From the NCBI GenBank assembly GCA_019054805.1, contig JAHQIY010000007.1, positions 2,237,501 through 2,301,500 of the forward strand: a stretch of 64,000 nucleotides of DNA, in the 5' to 3' direction. Below are positions 56,801 through 64,000 of the stretch, piece by piece. The notes beneath the pieces are model-generated. The model was not told the DNA's origin, made no database searches, and worked only from the letters and a program-made list of their open reading frames with translations. Within the stretch, counting starts at the first letter, position 1. Each line of letters opens with the position of its first letter. The stretch is from Brachionus manjavacas (taxonomy: Eukaryota > Rotifera > Eurotatoria > Ploima > Brachionidae). Position numbers and translations under genes: made by a program.

Positions 56801-59679
56801 AAAATAATTCTCGTAATCGCTGTGTGTTCAACTGGGACATATTAGAACACAAAACAAAATATTCTAGCTGCATTAAGCAAGTGAATAATACAAATCCCTT
56901 GACTTACGCATATTAAGTTGCATTTGGATAGAATAACAAATTTATGCCAACAAGTAAGCCCGAACAGATAGTAAAAATAAACACATATCACAGCAAGTGA
57001 TGCAAGCTGAATTAAAAAATAAAAAACTATTGCATTCCCTCGCACTTGTGATTGATTTCTGAACAAGAATTTTATGGCACGTTTGCGCACGCTTAATGAT
57101 CCTCATTAACCTTTAAATGATATTTGTTTCTTAGATGAATTAAAATTCAGCACTATTGAGTCTAGTCCTAATACACTTTTTATTAGATACAAAAAAACTG
57201 TATAAAATGAGAATAATCTTGTTCTTAATTTATTGAGAACTATGCTGGATCTCTGATTGAAAGCTTGAAAGAACTTGACAGCACACAACGACCAGTATAG
57301 AATTGACTTTAGTTTAGATTAATTCAATAATATTGAGAAAAAAAAAATAATTTTCATATGCATTTTTGTTAATATTTATTTGCATTGATACCTTATTATT
57401 TATCTATTAATTAAAAAACCCTGGCAGTTTGGAATGGAGCTTAATCCTTCCTTTAAACAAAATTTTCTGTAATCAATACTAAAAAAATGCAATAAAAATA
57501 TAAGATAAAAATTAATGCCTCTAGAGAAAAAAGAAGAAACAAGTTTGGTGAGAAAGAGTTAAGTTTTTGAATTGAAGCCTTGCAAGCAAAGAACTAAAAA
57601 TTTGAAAAAAAAGGAAGAACAGTTTCAAGAGTATTTCTTAGTTTTAAAATTTCAAAAATATTTTCATAATTATTAAATTTAAATTAAATATTATTCATTT
57701 TGAAATTGATTCATCTATTAAAAAAATGCTAAAATTAATTTTTTAATGGAGCAAAAATAATTTAAAAGCTTTAATCTTAAATATATGTTCTTTATTGTTA
57801 AAAAAAACTATCGATAAATAAAATTATATGCAAATTAATAAAGATACTCCTTTGTTTAAATGGCTAAAGATTAAAATTTTTCAAAACATTCTAAGTGAAT
57901 TAATAAAGCCTAGTTAGATATGTTCACTTCATCTGATCTTCATGTTGATTAATCAATAGCAAAATTTAATTTTGCTTAGTTTTACTTTATTTTTCCTTTT
58001 AATTTTAAATGCAAGCATTAATATAAGTTTTATTAACATTCTTTTGATGGAGAATAATATGATTTAAATTTGAAATATTAGAATTAGGTAAATCTATAAT
58101 TTTCCGATTTGACTCCTTATTTTTTCCCTTATCAACTTCATCAAATTTCAAAATTAACTGATCCAAATTTAACCACATTGTCTTATAAACCTCAAGTTTT
58201 TCCTCTTAATTAAAAATAAATCTTTGTGGATTGCTTTGAAAAAATTCTGAATAAAAGAAAAAAAAAGATAAAAATATAATTAGAAAAATATTTTGTATTT
58301 CTGAGGTGTTTAAAAATAAGTTCATAGCAAATTAAATACTGAATTGATATTAAAAGAATTTTTTGATTTAGAGAATTGTTAAAAAATTAATCGATCTAAT
58401 ATTTAAGCGGAAGGCAATTAAAACCTTTTTGACAGTCTTCAACTATTGACACTAGGACACTTTTTCAAAGAATAGTTCTCTTTTTAAGTTATTTAAAAAG
58501 AATATAAGAATTCAATGGCATTAAATTTCAAAAAAGTATCTCTTGATTTTATAAATGAATTAAGACTACCTCCATATTATTTATGAACATAATTTTTATG
58601 TTTGTTTTTTTGAACACCGCTTGGGTGATGATTGAAAAAAATATTTTAAATAAATTTTTTTTAAATAAAGTGTTAAAATAGTTAATTTTAGATATTAATT
58701 TTGTGACGCTCGTTTCTAACTCTAATTTTCCTTTATTTAAACAAAATTGTTGCAAGATAATGATAAAATTCAGAAATAAAATCTGAAATAAATATTTGAA
58801 AAAAATATATTTTTTTTATTTTATTTATTAAATAATTTTGGTTTCCCCAAGGTTTGTACGAATAGCTTTAGCATTCGTTTAAACCCCCTTGTCACGATAC
58901 AGTGTAAAAAATTTAGCGAAATTTTGTAGAAAATTACTATATAAAAATAATTGAAAATTAAAACCAAAAAATATAAAAAAAAAATATAAAAATTATAATA
59001 TGTACAAAAAATATATATTTACTTATAAATTTTGTTATTAAACATGTTATGAGCCCAAAGTAAAGGTGACCAAGGATACTAAGAGTTTTTTGTTCGGAGT
59101 GACTGATGTAATTTACAGCAGTTGTGTATTTGTTTGTTTTCATATCAAGTGCTTTAAGTTAAATTCAAATTTTAAATTTTGTTTTATATTTAATTATTTT
59201 AATAAGCTTTTGAATATTAAGGTGCATTTTTTCTTTAATTTTTTTAGTCCCAGCAGAGATTAGACTTAAACCCTCTTGAAAAAATTATTTATTTAATAGC
59301 AAAAAACCAATTTTTAAAGAATTAATTTTCACTTTAAAAAAAGAGATCAATCTTAAAGAAGTATCTTTTGAGCAATATTTCCATTTATTTTAGAACAAAT
59401 CATCATTTTCTCCTAAATTTTGTTGTTCTTAAAGGTTCGAAAATGTGTATCATTAATTTGTTTGTGTGTGTGTGTCACATTGTTATCTCAAAAAGAAGGG
59501 TTATCACAATTTGTGTATCTTTCAACTTTTGCACAAATGTTCAAAAGAAATTTTAATTTAATCATAAAAATTTTCGTTTTTTAAATTAATTTAAATTGTT
59601 CAAATGAAAGCAACTTTTGAAAAAAATACAGAATCTTTGCGGTCACTTAATTTTACTTTATTTAAAAAATAATTTACAC
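53815..59679. other. large gene-free interval
   Basis: No coding exon supported. Two parts, about 55270-56060 and 56810-57290, have visibly more mixed base composition than the AT-rich background and lack long homopolymers. They could be regulatory sequence or ancient decayed elements. Frames there are short and without domain signals. Confidence 0.4.
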
Positions 59680-60510
59680 CGAGCCTTGGTCGGTTGGAAT
59701 GGATACTAAACAAAACTATGAATTTATATAATGTGAATAGCCAAAGGCTTGTCGATTGTTAGCTGCAGCTACTTCAACAATTAAAATTGAATTCAATAAA
59801 CCTCGGCCTAGAATCGGGCTCTAATTTAAAACATTTGTCCATTGTTGAAATTCACAAGTTGAACAACAAAAGAAAAGCTCATTCAGAGAGCCCTATAATT
59901 AGCACTAGGTAAAATCAACAAAGAGCAAGCTTAAGAAAACACACACATACAACAGAAGAGAGAAAAAAATTGATTGAGCACAATTAGCGGACTTTAAGTG
60001 GCCGATAGTTTACATTTTCAGCTTGCTGTAAAAAGGCAACCTTTGGCTATCATCAGAGCAGATCATGAAAAGCTGCCTCTGTTTTATGAGTTGTTTCACA
60101 ATACTCTAATAAGACTGGGTTTTATTAAGCCCATAAAAAACAAACGAGAATGTTATTGCTGGCATGATTAAGGAGAGCCGATCAGTGCTGCTATTTTCTT
60201 AAATGCTAAGATCGACGCATTCGGAACAAGCGAGGCCATAAAAGTTCTCATGTCAAACAAAAGTCAGCAATTTGAAATTTCCACGCATCTAACATTTCAT
60301 AACTGGTTGGGCCATGGCTGAAAGTGGATACTCTGAAGTGCAACATAAGTCATTAGATAATCTCATTTGGAATTGTGGTTAGGCAATTAATTTAGGAGCG
60401 CAGAATAGAGACTTGCCGCGCAGTCATTTGAAGTCGCACATTGCCCATTGTAATTTTAAATCGATTAAGCAATTTCTAATTAATTACTTAATTGACACAT
60501 GACGACCAAC
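59680..60510 (+). promoter_or_regulatory. candidate cis-regulatory region of the ZIC gene
   Basis: From about 59680 the sequence changes from homopolymer-rich AT to well-mixed sequence with many TAAT/ATTA homeodomain-type words and CAGCTG/CAATTG-like E-box words, and stays so up to the coding exon. Position upstream of a developmental transcription factor gene and composition are the only evidence. Confidence 0.4.
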
Positions 60511-60518
60511 TAAAGTCA

Positions 60519-60530
60519 TATATAAATAAA
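60519..60530 (+). promoter_or_regulatory. candidate TATA box (distal) for ZIC
   Basis: TATATAAATAAA in a less AT-rich context. A start site about 30 bp downstream would give a 5' leader of roughly 490 bases. Confidence 0.4.
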
Positions 60531-60818
60531 TTCAGGTGGATGCTTTTAGACACACAGACAAACTAGGAGCGAAGAAAAGTAAATTAAATGAAATAAGAAG
60601 TAGAAGAAGAAGTGAACTGCCAGCACTGACTCGGATTGGTTACGCTGATTGTTTGCTATCGATTTGATGCTAATTGATTAATCGATTTTGTTCCAATTGG
60701 TTCGATTCGATCAAGCCAATGGAATTTTTTCGCCAATGAAAAAAATAAACTCTTTTCTTTTCTTTTTTCATATTTGTCGATTTGTTGTTGTTGTTGTTTG
60801 AATAGAAGAGAAAAATCC

Positions 60819-60830
60819 TATATAAAATAA
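60819..60830 (+). promoter_or_regulatory. candidate TATA box (proximal) for ZIC
   Basis: TATATAAAATAA, about 220 bp before the start codon. It competes with the one at 60519; only transcript ends can decide. Confidence 0.35.
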
Positions 60831-61037
60831 ACACAAGATTTCAAACCGAGTCTATAACTGTTTTCCAACTAAATAGAACCAAATAGAAAGAAAGAAAAAG
60901 AAAGAATCAAACTTGCAACTTATAAGAGAGATAAGCTCAAAGGGAGATTTGGCTTTATTAGAAAAAAAAAAAGAGAAAAAAAAAAAAAACGAAAAAAAAA
61001 GTTTATTCTCGTTAATTTTAGAATTAGAACAAAAAAA

Positions 61038-62793
61038 ATGCTAGCATCGAATTCAGACTCGGCACAAGCTGCAGCAGCCGCCTTGTACATGGAGATGATT
61101 AACAATCGAAATAACATCAAGTCGGAGCCATCGGGTGCAAATCACTACGCGCTCAACTCATCCAGCAGCTCTTCGTCCTCGATCGGATTCGAATCTCCGA
61201 GCGCCAATTTGCCATTCTTGCCAAACTACCAGTCCGACTACTACAATCAACAATACTACAATCAGTACGACTATTACCGCGCTCAGGCTCCCACAGAGTA
61301 CGCGCCGCCGGCATCAACCACACCGCCGCTCTACTTCAAGACAAGCAAACACGCGTCTCCCGTCAAACAAGAGTTCCAGTGCCGCTGGATCGACCAGGAG
61401 ACCAAGTGCCGCTGCGATCGTCTCTTTCACACCATGCACGACATTGTCACCCATTTGACGGTGGATCATGTCGGCGGGCCCGACTGCGCCACGCACACAT
61501 GCTACTGGGAGGACTGTTCCCGCGAGCTCAAGTCATTCAAGGCCAAGTACAAGCTCGTCAATCACATCCGGGTGCACACGGGCGAAAAACCCTTTCCGTG
61601 TCCTTTCATCGGCTGCGGAAAAGTGTTCGCCCGCTCCGAGAACCTCAAAATACACAAAAGGACTCACACAGGTTTGTAGCCTCTTTTTCTCTATCTGTCT
61701 TTGCCACATTTGGTCACATCACACTGGATAAGTTAGCCATGAGGGTTTAGGTTAAGAGCGAGCTTAAATAATTGCACCAATGCGTCTAACGAGGAGATGG
61801 GATACTTGGACCCAAGTGTACAAGTGTACAAACCGTACTGTCCATCTTTTTGTCCTTGTCTTTCTCTCTCTCTCTCTCTCTGCATCTGGCGTGTACTAAC
61901 ACACTTTATTATAACGATTTTTGTTGGACACAAAAGTTTAGTGGCGGTGATTTTAATTTAAAAAAAAAAAGTCAAGAAAAGACACCTACTGAGCTCTAGT
62001 GCTAAAATGAAATTAAATGAAAAAATTGATTGAATTTTTGTTGTTGTTGTTTAAAGGAGAAAAGCCGTTCAAATGTGATTTCGAGGGCTGTGATCGACGA
62101 TTTGCCAACAGCTCGGACCGCAAAAAACACATGCATGTACACACTTCAGATAAGCCATATTTTTGCAAGTACAAAGGCTGCGACAAGAGCTACACTCATC
62201 CGTCGTCGTTGCGCAAGCACATTAGGATGCACGAAATGCAAGAGCAGCAGCAAAAAGCGGACACATCGACTCCTAGCAAGCAAGTGACGGAGAGCAACAG
62301 CACTGCGTCGTCGTCGGCCAACACGTCCCGCAACTCCTTCACTGAATCGCCGACCAATTTGTCATTTTTCTCCCAATACCAATACAACCACTACAATCAA
62401 TACAATTTCAACTCGTCGTCATCCGCTTACAATCCATACCACACTCAGCAGCAAAGCTCCTCGTCTCCCGCATCCACCACTCCCTTCTTGTACCCTCAAT
62501 CGCTTCTGTACAATTCGACAAGCGCTGAGCCATTGACGCCATTGAAACTAGCCAACAGCTCGATAAACAACAACGGCGCCTATCTGACCAACAACATGAA
62601 CGCCGGACTGAATGACTGGTATTTGTCGAGCTACCACTATGGCTCTAGTGTTCACGCAAGCAGTCACAACGGCGGCATATTGACGCCGCCTTCGACCGGA
62701 AATTCGCCTCTCACCCAACAAAATAGTCAATACTACTCTAGTGAAAATCAGCAGCAGCAGCAACATGCACAGCAAAATTTTAATTGTGTCTAA
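61038..62793 (+). CDS. zic: ZIC / odd-paired family zinc-finger transcription factor
   Basis: Two exons, 61038-61671 and 62057-62793 (phase 1, CACACAG|GTTTGT and taaag|GAGAAAAG), give 456 residues. Five C2H2 fingers span 115-270: finger 1 about 115-144, finger 2 155-180 (CYWEDC, VNHIRVH), finger 3 188-210 ([17 protein letters not shown]), finger 4 218-240 ([12 protein letters not shown]) and finger 5 248-270 (THPSSLRKH). These strings are ZIC hallmarks. The intron cuts the HTG|EKP linker between fingers 3 and 4. VKQE just before finger 1 matches the SUMO-type motif (I/V)KQE found there in ZIC proteins; a second, IKSE, lies at 27-30. Flanks are poly-Ser/Ala and Tyr/Gln/Asn-rich. Finger 1 has a short spacing between its first cysteines and finger 5 has C-x4-C where vertebrates have C-x2-C. 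ZIC factors are nuclear and pattern neural and mesodermal tissue. Confidence 0.97.
61722..61821 (+). repeat. dispersed repeat, copy 2, in the ZIC intron
   Basis: Matches 1745-1852 along its length (see copy 1). It fills a quarter of the 385-bp ZIC intron and starts 51 bases after the donor site. Confidence 0.6.
61861..61881 (+). repeat. (TC)n microsatellite in the ZIC intron
   Basis: TTTCTCTCTCTCTCTCTCTC; nearly perfect CT dinucleotide run. Confidence 0.9.
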
Positions 62794-63000
62794 AGCTTGG
62801 CGATTGTAAATTTTTTTGTCTATTTTTTAAATGATCAGTTTTTATGTGTATTTATAAAATTCCTCAAATCGACAAATTTTTGTTGTTTTTCTTATTTTTT
62901 TTTCTATTTCTATTTCTTTTGTATTTGCTTTTTTGTTTGTATTTTATTTTAAATGTTACATTTGACTGTAAATTTGTTTATTCTACAAAGCTTTTAATTT

Positions 63001-63006
63001 AATAAA
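63001..63006 (+). terminator. poly(A) signal of the ZIC gene
   Basis: AATAAA, 208 bases after the stop codon, in a T-rich 3' UTR. The SINE starts about 55 bp further on. Confidence 0.6.
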
Positions 63007-63059
63007 AAAGACTTATAGTAAAATTACCCCTTTTTTATATTAATAATAATTTTCCCTAT

Positions 63060-63300
63060 TCTATCCTAGTGGATAATGGGTAGGTACTTTTTGAGCAACG
63101 GCTCCGATCTGACACAGAGGCTATTGCATCGAGTTGATCATCTACACCGCAATTATTACCCAGTCGAAACTGGTCCCACTATTTTCATGATGAAAGAGTT
63201 TTAAACATTCGCATTGAAGATTTTTTCACCCTCAGCGGGTTTTGAACCCTCGATCCTCTGCTTGCATGACTTACACGCAAACCATTCGGCTATACGGGCT
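63060..63300 (-). mobile_element. tRNA-derived SINE
   Basis: The minus strand starts with a tRNA-like head: AGCCCGTATAGCCGAATGGT with A box TAGCCGAATGG (63292-63282), and B box GGTTCAAAACC (63248-63238). The spacing is that of a tRNA gene, but after ACCCGCT no acceptor stem complement follows, so it is not a functional tRNA. A tRNA-unrelated body of about 170 bp continues (ATAGTGGGACCAGTTTCGAC) and ends near AAAGTACCTACCCATTATCC. It is much richer in G+C than the flanks. Confidence 0.82.
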
Positions 63301-63306
63301 CTTTTT

Positions 63307-64000
63307 TTTTTTTGACCATCTAAAATTTAAAAAAAAATTTTTAAAAGCTTAATAAATAATCAATAACTGATGAGAAAAACTAGTTCCAAGAAATTAGAAT
63401 ATTTGTCAATATTAAATATTTTATTCTTCGTCAAATTATTTTGCTTAGTAATTGATCTATTTTTTCGTCTTTTGAAAAAAAATTTCATTCAAAAAAGCAT
63501 AAAAAAGGTGAAATATATTTTTATTATAATAATAATTATTAGATTTTTTAAATAAATATTCTTTAAAAATAAACTATCAAAAAATTATTAAGTGAGTTAT
63601 ACATTAGTTTTCATTTGGAACTGAAAAAAAATTGATTTGAGAAATTTAATAATTTGGAATTTTTATTATCAAAATGAAACATTTATTTTGATTAGTTTTT
63701 TTAAAAAATTCAAATTTTTTTTTATTATTTATATTTCTTAAAATTATAAATAAAAGTTAAATATTAGATAACACCATAAAAACCAAATATTCTATTTTTT
63801 ATTCAATCCTTTTAATTTCGATGCCATTTGATTGTAAAAGTAACTCCAATTAATTTTTTTAGATAAATTTTAAATGTTGCACTTTTTAGATTTTAAATTT
63901 AAATTTCTTCCTTTCTTATTTTGATAATGATAATGATTTATTTTCAAAAAGAAAAATGTTTAACCGTCATATTAAACATAACTGATAGCCTTTAAAAAAA
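63307..64000. other. AT-rich intergenic end of window
   Basis: Nothing supported; the open frame at 63370-63555 is low-complexity and I regard it as chance. Confidence 0.5.

Noticed and set aside
61135-61750. Several overlapping frames of 60-123 codons on both strands
   Set aside because: Shadows of the GC-richer ZIC exon; the ZIC frame contains all zinc-finger residues.
63230-63300. Functional tRNA gene
   Set aside because: A and B boxes are present, but the 3' acceptor strand complementary to AGCCCGT is missing and a SINE body follows.

Overview
This window is nuclear DNA from a small-genome invertebrate animal. It is extremely AT-rich. Introns are short (43-63 bp where the structure is clear), with acceptors of the type ttaaag or ctag, and GT-AG boundaries join conserved protein domains in frame. 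The protein-coding genes are animal-specific: a ZIC/odd-paired zinc-finger factor, a protein 4.1/coracle homologue, a leucine-rich-repeat surface protein and a Cys-less pentameric ligand-gated channel. Composition, intron size and decayed non-LTR elements would suit a monogonont rotifer such as Brachionus, but that is inference; nothing here proves the species.

Layout. 1-11,500: gene-poor, with one 1.3 kb inverted-repeat element. 11,566-16,717 (+): three-exon LRR gene, whose first intron holds a second copy of that element in the opposite orientation with a further insertion nested inside it. 17,000-18,960: decayed LINE pieces and a fold-back element with 8-bp target-site duplication (TSD). 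20,453-26,050 (-): seven-exon protein 4.1 gene. 26,230-33,370: intergenic, with two perfect hairpins and a decayed LINE. 33,371-33,850 (+) and 34,188-34,775 (-): a compact convergent pair, a membrane-anchored RING-H2 protein and an unrecognised 164-residue protein. 35,500-46,750: a dense graveyard of LINE 3' ends, internally deleted LINE copies and non-autonomous DNA elements with 8-bp TSDs. 46,925-48,238 (-): four-exon Cys-less pentameric channel. 50,000-53,500: two more LINE fragments and a pair of hAT-like elements, one inserted into the TSD of the other. 53,500-60,500: gene-free, ending in a region of richer sequence that probably contains the promoter of the ZIC gene at 61,038-62,793 (+). 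A tRNA-derived SINE lies just downstream of ZIC.

The five host genes show no operon-like arrangement and need not act together. ZIC is a transcription factor, protein 4.1 a cortical scaffold, the LRR protein and the channel are surface proteins, and the RING protein is a probable ubiquitin ligase. I did not find a clearly new multi-gene system. The most novel material is the mobile-element biology: a conserved LINE 3' hairpin tail present in at least seven places, DNA elements that have swallowed LINE sequence, and repeated loss of the RT core from LINE copies. Exon boundaries were read by eye from reading frame and splice motifs; no database search or transcript data were available.
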